From: Mycolicibacterium sp. MU0050
GTDB lineage: Bacteria; Actinomycetota; Actinomycetes; Mycobacteriales; Mycobacteriaceae
Direction of reading: 5' to 3'
Assembly: GCF_963378085.1 (NCBI RefSeq)
Contig: NZ_OY726395.1
Span: forward strand, 3,100,001-3,164,000
DNA: 64,000 nt
Shown here: positions 18,018 through 27,207 of the stretch, piece by piece
Numbering within the stretch: the stretch's first letter is position 1
Layout of the letters: each line of letters begins with the position of its first letter
Translations under genes and position numbers: made by a program
The notes under the pieces: model-generated
Databases searched by the model: none
The model's input: only the letters and a program-made list of their open reading frames with translations
Told to the model about the DNA's origin: nothing

Positions 18018-18705
18018 GGGACTGCACGCCGGTTACGGGAAGACCAAGATAGTCGAGGACGTCTCGTTCGAATTGGCAGCCGGATCGGTGCTGGGTGTCC
18101 TCGGTCGCAATGGCGTGGGCAAGACCACGACCTTGAAGGCCATGATGGGACACCTCCCTCATACCGGATCGGTGCGTCTCGACGGGGTGGACCTGTCTCG
18201 GCTCAAGGCTCACGAACGAGCCGCTGCCGGGTTGGCCTACGTCCCGCAGGGACGTCGGATCTTCGCCAGTCTGTCGGTGGAGGACAACATGCGGATCGCG
18301 GTGCCGCGAGCGCGTCGCTCCGCGTGGCAAGCCGAAGTCGAGAACATGTATGACCAGTTCCCCATCCTCGCCGAGAAACGGCGTCAGGCCGGCGGACAAC
18401 TCAGTGGCGGACAGCAACAGATTCTTGCTTTGGGCCGGGCCCTGATCGCCCAGCCGAAGGTGATCTTGCTGGACGAACCCTCCGAGGGCATTCAGCCGTC
18501 CATCGTCGAGCAAATCGGTCAGACCATCGGCACACTGTGCACGGAACGCGAGATCGCTGTCGTCCTCGTGGAGCAGAACTTGGGCTTCGCGACCTCCGTC
18601 TGCGATACCGTCGTACTAATCGACTCGGGCCGTATCGTCATGCGGACCGAACCACAGACGATCGCCGACGACAGGGAACTTCAGCTGCAGTACCTGGGAG
18701 TGTGA
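17989..18705 (+). CDS. ABC transporter ATPase, UrtE/LivF type
   Basis: A 238-aa ATPase that completes the importer. Walker A is LGRNGVGKTTT (38-48), the signature is QLSGGQQQ, and Walker B runs into LLDEPSEGIQPSIVEQIG. The EGIQPSI stretch is characteristic of UrtE-type subunits of urea/amide importers; ordinary LivF proteins usually read EPS-GLAP here. The start is TTG at 17989, after GGAGG, overlapping the end of the fused gene by 29 bases. The gene is followed directly by the second LysR gene. Confidence 0.9.
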   Translation: MAAQSVLSVEGLHAGYGKTKIVEDVSFELAAGSVLGVLGRNGVGKTTTLKAMMGHLPHTGSVRLDGVDLSRLKAHERAAAGLAYVPQGRRIFASLSVEDNMRIAVPRARRSAWQAEVENMYDQFPILAEKRRQAGGQLSGGQQQILALGRALIAQPKVILLDEPSEGIQPSIVEQIGQTIGTLCTEREIAVVLVEQNLGFATSVCDTVVLIDSGRIVMRTEPQTIADDRELQLQYLGV

Positions 18706-18807
18706 TTGCGGCGGCAAAGCGCTGCCGGAACACCGTCGGCAGCGGGCAAGATGACCGGCGGTTTACGCGTGAGGAGCCCTGAGCAGGTCTTGGAGACTCC
18801 GGAGGTG

Positions 18808-19698
18808 ATGCCACAGGTCAGCGCCGACGACCTGCTCGTGGCATTGACAGTAGCGAGGTCTGGGAGCTTCAACGCTGCTGCCGGCATCTTGGGCGTCACT
18901 CACACGACGGTGTCGCGTCGGGTGAACAACCTCGAGAAGGCGCTCCGGAGCCGGGTTTTCGTACGGTCGGCGGAGGGGTGGGTGCCAACCGAGTCCGGCC
19001 AGACGGTCATCACCGCTGCCGAAGAGATCGAACGCGCACTGGGCAGACTCGGACAAACGGGTCAGGTCGCCACGGTGGTACGAGTAGGCGCTCCGGACGG
19101 GCTCAGCTCATTCTGTGTGGCTCCGGCGATGGCGAGGCTCGCCCGGGAACGCCCACAGTTCAGCTTCGAGTTGATCTCGGCTACAAGGTCTTGGCGCCAA
19201 ACGAGATCGGATCTCGACATCGAGATCGTCATCGGTCGTCCTGCTGTGAATAATCGCGCCGACATGGTCCACGTGCGCGATTACAGCCTGGCCCTCTACG
19301 CTACGGACGCTTATCTTGCGGAGCACGGCGTACCGGAGAGCTTGTCGGACCTTGCCGCCCACACGGTGATCTACTACATCGACTCGGCACTGCAGGTCGA
19401 TGACCTCGACAAGGCGACGGATCTGCTTCCCCAGTCGGCAAAGGCCCTGAGGTCGACATCGGTTCTCGTACACGTCCAGTCCGCTGTGGCCTCGGCTGGT
19501 ATCGGGTTACTCCCCGACTACCTGGCCGGTCGCGAGCCCAGCCTTCGCGCCGTGCTGCATCACCAATTCAGGCACCCGCTGAGTTACTGGGCAGTTGTCC
19601 GGCGAGATTCCTACCGAAACCCGATGGTACAACTGGCTCTACGCGCGATCGTGCGCGAAGCTGCGTCCGGGACGGCCGCGGACTCCGAGCTTCACTGA
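18808..19698 (+). CDS. LysR family transcriptional regulator (second of two)
   Basis: A 296-aa LysR regulator: helix-turn-helix in [43 protein letters not shown] (residues 4-46), effector domain from [21 protein letters not shown]. The ATG at 18808 gives the same length and HTH position as the first LysR, but GGAGG is only two bases away; ATG 18751 or TTG 18706, which abuts the transporter stop, are alternatives. It is similar along its whole length to the LysR at 9850-10743 (HTxIxYID, RDYxLxLYA). It ends the transporter operon and may control it or the whole island. Confidence 0.85.
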   Translation: MPQVSADDLLVALTVARSGSFNAAAGILGVTHTTVSRRVNNLEKALRSRVFVRSAEGWVPTESGQTVITAAEEIERALGRLGQTGQVATVVRVGAPDGLSSFCVAPAMARLARERPQFSFELISATRSWRQTRSDLDIEIVIGRPAVNNRADMVHVRDYSLALYATDAYLAEHGVPESLSDLAAHTVIYYIDSALQVDDLDKATDLLPQSAKALRSTSVLVHVQSAVASAGIGLLPDYLAGREPSLRAVLHHQFRHPLSYWAVVRRDSYRNPMVQLALRAIVREAASGTAADSELH

Positions 19699-19699
19699 T

Positions 19700-19922
19700 T
19701 GCCGCCACCCACCAACTCCTTGCCCCCGCAGGCCCTGCGGGATCACCTGGGTGATGCCGTCGCCGGCCCAGGTTGATGTCGTCGAGCGCGGCCTCCACCT
19801 CGTCCATCACATAGGTCGGCGACGGGCGGGCCCGGAAGATCGCGACCAGCATTGCCACCGCGGTCCGCGACTTCTCGCCGCCGGAGAGCAGGGACAGCCG
19901 CTTGACCTGATGTCCGGCGGAC
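19700..19922 (-). pseudogene. Truncated duplicate of the smc 3' end
   Basis: This non-coding stretch is a copy of the last part of the smc gene found intact at 20555-24142. It matches about 20561-20640 and, after an internal deletion of roughly 130 bases, about 20732-20880. Translation still gives [28 protein letters not shown], the Walker B/D-loop region of Smc. In the best part (19770-19905) I count about six mismatches in some 140 bases. No start, ATPase head or hinge remains, so it cannot make a working protein. With the intact smc end it brackets the DivIVA-repeat gene. Confidence 0.85.
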
Positions 19923-19930
19923 TCGAACCG

Positions 19931-20515
19931 CTAGCGCCTTTCCTGGCTGTCGAGGGCTTCCGCGACCCGCTGCAGGAGCGCGTTCACCTCGGCGGCGGCA
20001 TAACCGAGCTGGCCGAGGGCGGGGCTGTCGAATCGCGCGGCGCGGACCTCCGCCGCCGTCAGCCCCCGACCGGTATCGAGGCGGGTGGCCACCGCGTCGA
20101 GGAAATCATCGACCTGGCTCTCGCGATAGCCGTCCCGCCGTCGCCGCCACCGCGACGGCGGGCTGAACGTCGCGTTGCGCACATCGTCGGCGGTGAGTCC
20201 ACCCGCGGACCGGGTCGGCGCGGCCGTGGGCGGGCTGGGCGGCCGCATCGACTCCAGCGTCCTGACGATGCGGTCCAGCAGGAGGTCGACCTCTTCCTCC
20301 CGGTAACCCCGCTTCCCCAGCGGCGGTTTGCCGAACCGCGTCTCGGCGACCTCGGCCGCGGTCAGGTTGTCGCGCCCCTCCATCCGGTTCACGACGCGAT
20401 CCAACAGGGCGTCCACCTCGTCACAGTTGTATCCACGTCGACCGATCCTCGGGGCGCTGAAGACCGCCGATCGCACTTCTTCGGCACTACTCAGCAAACT
20501 CGGATAGTCGTCCAT
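19931..20515 (-). CDS. Protein with four DivIVA-type repeats
   Basis: A 194-aa soluble protein made almost entirely of four copies of a short motif with consensus VR-A-F--P--G-RGY---EVD-LLDRV: about residues 14-46, 56-88, 110-147 and 155-188. The motif matches the N-terminal 'DivIVA domain' repeats of actinobacteria. The first two copies are regular (RRGYNCDEVDALLDRVV, KRGYREEEVDLLLDRIV), the third has an Arg-rich insert (SRWRRRRDGY). There is no long coiled coil as in Wag31/DivIVA. The ATG at 20515 was chosen; a GTG at 20548 is possible, neither with a good ribosome-binding site. It lies between the intact smc end and a duplicate fragment of it, so it probably arrived with that duplication. 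A role at pole or septum is only a guess. Confidence 0.75.
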   Translation of the reverse strand: MDDYPSLLSSAEEVRSAVFSAPRIGRRGYNCDEVDALLDRVVNRMEGRDNLTAAEVAETRFGKPPLGKRGYREEEVDLLLDRIVRTLESMRPPSPPTAAPTRSAGGLTADDVRNATFSPPSRWRRRRDGYRESQVDDFLDAVATRLDTGRGLTAAEVRAARFDSPALGQLGYAAAEVNALLQRVAEALDSQERR

Positions 20516-20554
20516 GGCTGCTGATGCTAAAGCGCCGGCCCCCTGCACGAAGCA

Positions 20555-23500
20555 CTAACCGCCGCTACCGACCAACTCCTGGCCCCGCAGCCGCTGCGAG
20601 ATCACCTGGGTGATGCCGTCGCCCTGCATGGTGACGCCGTAGAGGGCGTCGGCGACCTCCATGGTCGGCTTCTGGTGGGTGATGACAATCAGCTGGGACT
20701 TTTCCCGCAACTGCTCGAACAGCCCGATCAGCCGGCGCAGGTTGACGTCGTCGAGCGCGGCCTCCACCTCGTCCATCACATAGAACGGCGACGGGCGGGC
20801 CCGGAAGATCGCGACCAGCATCGCCACCGCGGTCAGCGATTTCTCGCCGCCGGAGAGCAGGGACAGCCGCTTGACCTTCTTGCCGGGCGGGCGGGCCTCC
20901 ACCTCCACCCCGGTGGTCAGCATGTCCGACGGATCGGTCAGCAGCAGCCGGCCCTCCCCGCCCGGGAACAGTGACGAAAACACCTGGCTGAACTCGCGTT
21001 CCACGTCCGCGTAGGCCTCGGTGAACACCTGCAGGATGCGGGCGTCGACGTCCTCGACCACGTCGAGCAAATCCTTGCGGGCGGCCTTGACGTCCTCGAG
21101 TTGGGTCGACAGGAAGTTGTAGCGCTCCTCCAGCGCGGCGAACTCCTCGAGCGCGAGCGGGTTGACCCGGCCCAGTTCGCGCAGTTCCTTCTCGGCGCGT
21201 TTGGCGCGGCGTTCCTGGGTCGGCCGGTCGTACGGCATGGGCGCCGGCGCAGTCACCTGTTCGCCGCGCTCGCGGGCCTGCTCGTATTCGGCCATCTCCA
21301 GCTCGGTGGGCGGCAGCGGCACCTCGGGTCCGTACTCGGCGACCAGGTCCGTGGCCGCCATCCCGAACTGCTCCAGCACCTGCTCCTCGAGTTGCTCGAT
21401 GCGCAGCGCCGCCTGCGCCTTGGCCACCTCGTCGCGGTGCAACGAGTCCGTCAGCGCCGCGATCCGGGCACTGAGCGCGTCGACCTCTTCGCGGGCGGCC
21501 GTCAGCGCCGCGGCGCGCTGCTGACGTTCGGCGGTGAGCCGGTCGCGGTTGCGCGCGGCCGCGCCCACCACACCGGCGAGTCGCTGCGCCACCTCGCGCC
21601 CGGCGGCCGCCACCGTCGCGGCGACGGCGGCGGCGTGCTCGCGGGCCGCGGCGGCCTGCTGCGCGCGCACCCGGGCCTCGCGTTCGGCGGCCGCCGAGCG
21701 GCGCAGCGAATCCGCCCGTCCCCGAACGGCATTCGCGCGTTCCTCGGCGGTACGCACGGCCAGCCGGGACTCCACCTCCACCGCGCGGGCCGCGTCGGCG
21801 GCCGCGGCCATCTGCTCGCGGTCCACCGGCTCGGCATCGCTCTCCGCCGGGGTTTCCTGCGCGTTGCGCAGCCGGGTCTCCAGCTCGGCGAGCTCGGCCA
21901 GGGTCTCACCGCGGCCGGCCTCGAGTTCCTCGCGCTGCTGCATCTGCCGGCGCCATTCGATCTCGGCGAGCCGCGCCTCCTGCCCGAGCCGGCCCAGCTG
22001 TTCGTAGATCGAGGAGATGGCGGCGTCGGACTCGTTGAGCGCCGCCAGCGCGTGCTCGGCCGCATCGCGCCGGGCCGCCTGCTCGGCCAGCGCCCCGGAC
22101 AGCGCGGCGCCCAGTTCGGCGGTCTGGGTCTCGGCGGCGGCCAACTCGGCGCGCGCCTTCTCGATGGTGGAGGTGATCTCCAGCGTCGAAGGCTTGCGGT
22201 CCGAACCGCCGCTGACCCAACCCGGGCCCACCAGGTCACCCTCGAGGGTCACCGCCCGCAGCCGCGGCCGGTCGGCCACCAGATCCAGCCCGGCGCTCAG
22301 GTCCTCGACCACCACCACGTCGGCGAGCATCGCGGTGATCGCCCCGCGCAGCCGCGCCGGGGTCTCGACGAGGTCCAGCGCCCACTGCGCCCCGGCGGGC
22401 AGCGATTCGCTCGCCCGCGCCGGTTCCGGCCAGTCCCCCACCACGATCGACGCGCGGCCCCCGTCGGCGCTCTTGAGCGCCTCGACCGCCGATCGCGCCG
22501 CCGACGAGGACTCAGCGGCCATCGCGTCGGCCACCGATCCCAACACCGCGGCCAGCGCGGGCTCGTAGCCCGAGCGCACCTTCAGCAGGTTGGCCACCGA
22601 CCCGAAAAGTCCGTCGCCGCTGCGGTTTTCGGCCAGCCAGGCCGAACCGTCCTTGCGGTCCAGGCCGACCGACAGCGCCTCGATGCGGGCCAGCAGCGAG
22701 GCGACCAGACGTTCGGCGCCGCGTTCGGCCGCCTGCAGTTCGGCCACCCGCTCGTCGGCCAGCCGCAGCGCCGCCACGCTGCGGTCGTGGTGCTCGTCGA
22801 GCCCGAGTTCGCTCTGATCCAGCTCGCCGACCCGGCTCTGCACGGTCTCGAACTCGGCCTGGGCGGCCTCCATCCGCCCGGCGGCGTCCTCGATGCCCTG
22901 GGTGAGCCGCCCCACCCGCTCGTCGATCGACTCGACGCGGGCCCGCATGGTCTCCACCTGCCCGGCCAGGCGGGCCAAACCCTCCCGGCGATCCGCCTCG
23001 GCGCGCACCGCGGCCATGTGCGCGCGCTCGGCCTCGGCGGCCACCTGCTCGGCGCGGGTCAGCTCGGCGCGGGCGGCCTCGGCCCGGATCCGGGCCTGTT
23101 CGAGCTCGTCGAGCAGCTCCTGTTCCAGGGCGGCAACCTCGTCGGCCTCGGCCTCGAGCTCCTCGGGATCCCGCCCGCCGGTCTGGACCGGCTCGGCCTC
23201 CAGCAGCTGCGCGCGTTCGGTCGCGATCCGCACCGTCGCGCCGACCCGCTCGGCCAACGCCGAGAGCCGGAACCAGGTTTGCTGGGCGGCGTCGGCGCGC
23301 TCGCTGAGGCTGCCGACCGCGCTCTCGTGCGCACCCAGCTCCTCGAGGGCGGCCGCGTGCCGTTCGGCGGCCTCCTCGTGCTCCTTGCGCAGCATGGCCT
23401 CGGTGCCGCCGACGCCGTCGAACTCGGCCTGGCGCTGCACCAGGTCGTCGGCGGCCAGCCGCAGCCGGGCGTCGCGCAGGTCGGCCTGGATGGTCTGGGC

Positions 23501-24142
23501 CCGGCGCGCCATCTCGGCCTGGCGGCCCAGCGGTTTGAGCTGCCGTCGCAGCTCGGTGGTCAGGTCGGTCAGCCGGGCCAGGTTCGCGGCCATTCCATCG
23601 AGCTTGCGGACCGCCTTTTCCTTGCGTTTGCGGTGCTTGAGCACCCCGGCGGCCTCTTCGATGAACGCGCGCCGATCCTCGGGGCGCGATTCCAGGATCT
23701 GCGAAAGCCGGCCCTGTCCCACGATGACGTGCATCTCCCGGCCGATGCCGGAGTCGCTGAGCAGTTCCTGGACGTCCATCAACCGGCAACTGCTGCCGTT
23801 GATCTCGTATTCGCCGGCGCCGTCGCGGAACATCCGCCGGGTGATCGACACCTCGGAGTAGTCGATGGGCAGTGCGTTGTCGGAGTTGTCGATGGTGACG
23901 GTCACCTCGGCGCGGCCCAGCGGCGCCCGCGAGGACGTGCCGGCGAAGATGACGTCCTCCATCTTGCCGCCGCGCAGCGTCTTGGCGCCCTGCTCGCCCA
24001 TCACCCAGGCCAGCGCGTCGACGACGTTCGATTTGCCGGACCCGTTGGGGCCGACGACGCAGGTGATTCCGGGCTCGAAACGCAGAGTCGTCGGCGAGGC
24101 GAAGGACTTGAAGCCCTTCAACGTCAGACTCTTGAGGTGCAT
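20555..24142 (-). CDS. smc: Chromosome segregation ATPase Smc
   Basis: Structural-maintenance-of-chromosomes protein, 1195 aa, of normal bacterial length. The N-terminal half-head has [21 protein letters not shown] (Walker A, about 32-52). Two long heptad-rich coiled coils (about 170-500 and 670-1010, full of Ala/Glu/Arg) flank a hinge (about 510-650, with [12 protein letters not shown] and [11 protein letters not shown]). The C-terminal half-head carries [21 protein letters not shown] (signature) and [14 protein letters not shown] (Walker B, D-loop). With ScpA/ScpB (not in this window) it compacts and separates chromosomes. ATG at 24142 with a weak ribosome site. The far 3' part is duplicated as a fragment at 19700-19922. 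Confidence 0.97.
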   Translation of the reverse strand: MHLKSLTLKGFKSFASPTTLRFEPGITCVVGPNGSGKSNVVDALAWVMGEQGAKTLRGGKMEDVIFAGTSSRAPLGRAEVTVTIDNSDNALPIDYSEVSITRRMFRDGAGEYEINGSSCRLMDVQELLSDSGIGREMHVIVGQGRLSQILESRPEDRRAFIEEAAGVLKHRKRKEKAVRKLDGMAANLARLTDLTTELRRQLKPLGRQAEMARRAQTIQADLRDARLRLAADDLVQRQAEFDGVGGTEAMLRKEHEEAAERHAAALEELGAHESAVGSLSERADAAQQTWFRLSALAERVGATVRIATERAQLLEAEPVQTGGRDPEELEAEADEVAALEQELLDELEQARIRAEAARAELTRAEQVAAEAERAHMAAVRAEADRREGLARLAGQVETMRARVESIDERVGRLTQGIEDAAGRMEAAQAEFETVQSRVGELDQSELGLDEHHDRSVAALRLADERVAELQAAERGAERLVASLLARIEALSVGLDRKDGSAWLAENRSGDGLFGSVANLLKVRSGYEPALAAVLGSVADAMAAESSSAARSAVEALKSADGGRASIVVGDWPEPARASESLPAGAQWALDLVETPARLRGAITAMLADVVVVEDLSAGLDLVADRPRLRAVTLEGDLVGPGWVSGGSDRKPSTLEITSTIEKARAELAAAETQTAELGAALSGALAEQAARRDAAEHALAALNESDAAISSIYEQLGRLGQEARLAEIEWRRQMQQREELEAGRGETLAELAELETRLRNAQETPAESDAEPVDREQMAAAADAARAVEVESRLAVRTAEERANAVRGRADSLRRSAAAEREARVRAQQAAAAREHAAAVAATVAAAGREVAQRLAGVVGAAARNRDRLTAERQQRAAALTAAREEVDALSARIAALTDSLHRDEVAKAQAALRIEQLEEQVLEQFGMAATDLVAEYGPEVPLPPTELEMAEYEQARERGEQVTAPAPMPYDRPTQERRAKRAEKELRELGRVNPLALEEFAALEERYNFLSTQLEDVKAARKDLLDVVEDVDARILQVFTEAYADVEREFSQVFSSLFPGGEGRLLLTDPSDMLTTGVEVEARPPGKKVKRLSLLSGGEKSLTAVAMLVAIFRARPSPFYVMDEVEAALDDVNLRRLIGLFEQLREKSQLIVITHQKPTMEVADALYGVTMQGDGITQVISQRLRGQELVGSGG

Positions 24143-24171
24143 GGCGTGCCAGCGTACCGGCCGCGGTTGGC

Positions 24172-24462
24172 TCAGCGTTCGACGAAACCCTCGATCGGCG
24201 CGGGATTCTGCGACCAGTCCCAGACCACGTTGTCGACCGTGCCGGGGGTCGACGGCCCGCGCAGCAGCTCGAGCAGCCGCTCACAGGCCTCCCGGGACCC
24301 CTGGGCAACCACCAGCACCCGGCCGTCGGCCTGGTTCTTCGCGTAGCCCGTCAACCCCAGTTCGAGCGCGCGGGACCGCGTCCACCAGCGGAAACCCACG
24401 CCCTGGACGTGACCGTGCACCCACGCCGTCAACCGCGTGGCGGCGTCGGCGGGGCCGGTCAT
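24172..24462 (-). CDS. acyP: Acylphosphatase
   Basis: Small 96-aa enzyme hydrolysing acyl phosphates. It has the full acylphosphatase pattern: [15 protein letters not shown] with the catalytic Arg (about 25) in GVGFR, and [11 protein letters not shown] with the catalytic Asn (about 43). The ATG at 24462 overlaps the TGA of the OsmC-like gene (ATGA), so the two are translationally coupled. It is 29 bp upstream of smc on the same strand, matching Rv2922A-Rv2922c. Confidence 0.95.
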   Translation of the reverse strand: MTGPADAATRLTAWVHGHVQGVGFRWWTRSRALELGLTGYAKNQADGRVLVVAQGSREACERLLELLRGPSTPGTVDNVVWDWSQNPAPIEGFVER

Positions 24463-24872
24463 GACGCGGTGTCGGCAATCTCGAAGCTGACCTCGGTGCC
24501 GGATTTGAGCGTGCGCCCCACCGTGCAGACCTGGTCGATGGCCCGGTTGACCACGACGCGCAGCCGCTCGGCCTCGGCCTCGGTGAGCCCCGACAGGTCG
24601 AGCACCAGGGTCTCCGACAGGTGCGGGTAGCGCTCCTGTTCCCGGTCGGCCGGGCCGGAGACCTCGATCGTGGCCTGGTAGTCGTCGCCGAGCCGACGGG
24701 CCAGCGGCGCGTCGCTGCTCATCCCGCTGCAGGCCGCCAGCGCGATCTTCATCAGCTCGCCCGGGGTGAACACGCCGTCGACGTCCTCGGAGCCGACAAG
24801 CACCTCGGCCCCGCGCGAACTGCGCCCGGTGTAGCGGCGGGCGCCTGTGCGCTCGACCCACAGTTTGGTCAT
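24459..24872 (-). CDS. OsmC/Ohr family protein
   Basis: A 137-aa member of the OsmC/Ohr thiol peroxidase family, which reduces organic hydroperoxides using two cysteines. The reactive Cys48 is in [10 protein letters not shown] and the resolving Cys117 in [12 protein letters not shown]. The ATG at 24872 has GGAG seven bases upstream and overlaps the TGA of mutM (ATGA). It sits in a compact run rnc-mutM-osmC-acyP-smc, where an oxidative-damage role next to the 8-oxoguanine glycosylase makes sense. The peroxide substrate is not known. It corresponds to Rv2923c. Confidence 0.92.
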   Translation of the reverse strand: MTKLWVERTGARRYTGRSSRGAEVLVGSEDVDGVFTPGELMKIALAACSGMSSDAPLARRLGDDYQATIEVSGPADREQERYPHLSETLVLDLSGLTEAEAERLRVVVNRAIDQVCTVGRTLKSGTEVSFEIADTAS

Positions 24873-25741
24873 GCTTGCTCCTTTGTTGTGCGCCGCACCC
24901 GCGGGCGCGGCTGGCAGCGTGGACAGTAGAACGACGAGCGGTTCATGAACTTCTCCCGCCGGATCAGCGCGCCGCAGCGCCGGCACGGCTCCCTCTCGCG
25001 CCCGTAGGCGTCCAGGGACCGGTCGAAGTACCCGGACTCCCCGTTGACGTTGACATACAGCGCGTCGAACGACGTCCCACCCTGCGCCAGCGCCTCCTGC
25101 ATCACCTCGGCGGCGGCGTTCAGCGCCTCCCGCAGCTGGGGCCGGGTCAGTTTCTCCGCCGGCCGCGCGCCGTTGATCCGGGCGCGCCACAGCGCCTCGT
25201 CGGCGTAGATGTTGCCGATGCCGGAGACCACCGTCTGGTCGAGCAGCTGGCGTTTGATCTCGGAGTGCTTGCGCCGCAACACCGTAACCACCGCATCGGG
25301 GTCGAACAGCGGGTCCAGCGGGTCGCGGGCGATGTGCGCGACGGGCTCGGGCAGCACCGAACCGTCGACCTCGACCAGGTCGGCGAGCTGCCAGCCGCCG
25401 AAGGTGCGTTGATCGACGAAACTCAGGGTGGTGCCGTCGTCGAGCAGGGCGGCGATCCGGACGTGATCGGAGCGCGGCACCGGACCGATCAGCATCTGGC
25501 CGCTCATCCCGAGGTGCACCACCAGCGCCTCCTCGGTGGACAACACCAGCCAGAGGTACTTTCCGCGCCGGCCCGTCTCGATGATCCGGGCATCGAGCAG
25601 CCGCGCGGTCAGATCCGCGGGCCCGGCCTCGTGGCGGCGCACGGCGCGCGGGTGGTGCACGCGCACCGCGCTGATCGACCGGCCCAGGACGTGGCTCGCC
25701 AGGCCGCGACGGACCACCTCCACCTCGGGCAGTTCCGGCAT
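24869..25741 (-). CDS. mutM: Formamidopyrimidine-DNA glycosylase (Fpg/MutM)
   Basis: Base-excision repair enzyme removing 8-oxoguanine and formamidopyrimidines. The 290-aa protein begins [14 protein letters not shown], with the catalytic Pro2 and Glu3 after removal of Met. Lys in the LGMSGQML region and the H2TH helix segment [19 protein letters not shown] are present. The C-terminal zinc finger C-RRCG-16-CPRC is intact. The stop overlaps the next start by ATGA. It lies one base downstream of rnc, so rnc-mutM-osmC-acyP forms one transcript. Equivalent to Rv2924c (fpg). Confidence 0.97.
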   Translation of the reverse strand: MPELPEVEVVRRGLASHVLGRSISAVRVHHPRAVRRHEAGPADLTARLLDARIIETGRRGKYLWLVLSTEEALVVHLGMSGQMLIGPVPRSDHVRIAALLDDGTTLSFVDQRTFGGWQLADLVEVDGSVLPEPVAHIARDPLDPLFDPDAVVTVLRRKHSEIKRQLLDQTVVSGIGNIYADEALWRARINGARPAEKLTRPQLREALNAAAEVMQEALAQGGTSFDALYVNVNGESGYFDRSLDAYGREREPCRRCGALIRREKFMNRSSFYCPRCQPRPRVRRTTKEQA

Positions 25742-25742
25742 G

Positions 25743-26456
25743 TCAGCCCTGGTCCAGCGCAGTCCACGCCGTGGCGGCCGCCTTCTGCTCGGCTTCCTTC
25801 TTCGACCGGCCCACCCCGGCTCCGTATTCGGTGTCCATCACCACGACGGTGGCGGTGAACTGCTTGTCGTGGTCCGGCCCGGTGGCGGTGACCAGGTAGG
25901 TCGGCGTCCCGAGGCCGCGCGCGGCCGTCAGTTCCTGCAGGCTGGTCTTCCAGTCCAGCCCGGCCCCCAGTGTCGGCGCGGTGTCGAGCAGGGCGCCGAA
26001 CAGCCGCAGGATGACCTCGCGGGCCACCTCGATGCCGTGCTCCAGATACACCGCGCCCAGCAGCGACTCCATGCCGTCGGCCAGGATGCTGGACTTGTTG
26101 GCACCGCCGGTGTTCATCTCGCCGCGGCCCAGCAGCAGATGCGCCCCCAGACCGTCCTCGGTCAGCCCGCGCGCGACGTCGGCCAGGGCCTGGGTGTTCA
26201 CCACCGAGGCACGCAGCTTGGCCAGATCACCCTCGGAGCGCTCCGGGTGCCGGTGGAACAGTTCGTCGGTGATGGTCAACCCCAGCACGGCGTCGCCGAG
26301 GAACTCCAACCGCTCGTTGGTGGGTAGACCCCCGTGTTCATAGGCGTAGCTGCGGTGGGTCAGGGCCAGGGTCAGCAGCTCCCCGGGCAGGTCGACACCG
26401 AGCGCGTCGAGCAACGGCTGCGTCGTCGACTCCGCCATCTCGGGGGTATTCGTCAT
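25743..26456 (-). CDS. rnc: Ribonuclease III
   Basis: Double-stranded-RNA endonuclease for rRNA and mRNA processing. The 237-aa protein has the RNase III signature [14 protein letters not shown] (about 47-60), a second acidic site in [17 protein letters not shown], and a C-terminal dsRNA-binding domain (about 160-232) ending in [16 protein letters not shown]. The ATG at 26456 overlaps the TGA of the DUF177 gene (ATGA); the second Met (MAESTTQ, residue 7) is an alternative start. Confidence 0.96.
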   Translation of the reverse strand: MTNTPEMAESTTQPLLDALGVDLPGELLTLALTHRSYAYEHGGLPTNERLEFLGDAVLGLTITDELFHRHPERSEGDLAKLRASVVNTQALADVARGLTEDGLGAHLLLGRGEMNTGGANKSSILADGMESLLGAVYLEHGIEVAREVILRLFGALLDTAPTLGAGLDWKTSLQELTAARGLGTPTYLVTATGPDHDKQFTATVVVMDTEYGAGVGRSKKEAEQKAAATAWTALDQG

Positions 26457-27037
26457 TCGGAATCCTGGGACGGATCAACAACTTTCAGATCGGCGAGCTT
26501 GGCCCAGCGGGGATCGATCAGTTCGTGTGAATGCCCCGGTTCGGCGTCGGCCATGACGATGCCGCACTGCGGGCACAGGCCCTGGCAGTCCGGCGAGCAC
26601 ACCGGCGACAGCGGCAACTCCAGCCCGACGGCGTCGATGATCGCCTGCTCAAGGTCGACGGTGTCGTCGACCACGTGGCCGACCTCGCCCTCCTCGCTGC
26701 TCTGTTCGGTAGCGCTGTCGGGGTAGGCGTAGAGCTCGGTGAGGTCGATGCGCACGGTGGACGTCATGGGCGTCAGACACCGCGAGCATTCGCCGGCGGT
26801 CGGGGCGGTGACGCTGCCGGTCACCAGGACGCCCTCGGAGACCGATTCCAGCCGCAGATCGAGGTCCAGCGGCGCGCCGGCCTCGATCGCGAGCAGGTCG
26901 AGTCCGATGCGGATGGGACTCGCAACGGTCTCGGTGATGGTGGTCATGGACCCGGGGCGCCGCCCCAACCTCGACACATCGAAGGCCAACACCGAGCGTG
27001 GCTGCCGTTGCGTTGCCGCCGCCCGTGCACGTGACAT
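26453..27037 (-). CDS. DUF177 / YceD family protein
   Basis: A 194-aa member of the YceD family, whose genes usually lie next to rpmF or rnc and which has been linked to 23S rRNA maturation in plants and bacteria. The metal-binding-type cysteines are CSRC (about 98-101) and [13 protein letters not shown] (about 146-158). A central acidic segment ([15 protein letters not shown]) precedes the second cluster. The ATG at 27037 begins a basic N-terminus ([16 protein letters not shown]); the frame is open 62 codons further upstream but only with intergenic-type sequence. It starts the rnc-mutM operon. Equivalent to Rv2926c. Confidence 0.85.
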   Translation of the reverse strand: MSRARAAATQRQPRSVLAFDVSRLGRRPGSMTTITETVASPIRIGLDLLAIEAGAPLDLDLRLESVSEGVLVTGSVTAPTAGECSRCLTPMTSTVRIDLTELYAYPDSATEQSSEEGEVGHVVDDTVDLEQAIIDAVGLELPLSPVCSPDCQGLCPQCGIVMADAEPGHSHELIDPRWAKLADLKVVDPSQDSE

Positions 27038-27207
27038 AGTTTTCGATTCTACTTGCGCGGCCCGGACGGCCCCGCGACAGCTTGTCCGAATCACCGGGAT
27101 TATTAGTCCGCGGGCCCCCTCGACCGGCCCTGGGCCACACCGAATGCCGTGGCCCGCCCGGCGCGGTCGGGCGCACCCGGCGCCCCCGCGCGCAGCACGC
27201 CCCCACA

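Noticed and set aside
21101..24346. Very long open frame on the plus strand (over 1000 codons) opposite smc
   Set aside because: Its translation is Arg/Gly/His/Gln-rich without domains and mirrors the smc codons. The smc strand has full ATPase motifs. Long antisense frames are expected at this GC content.
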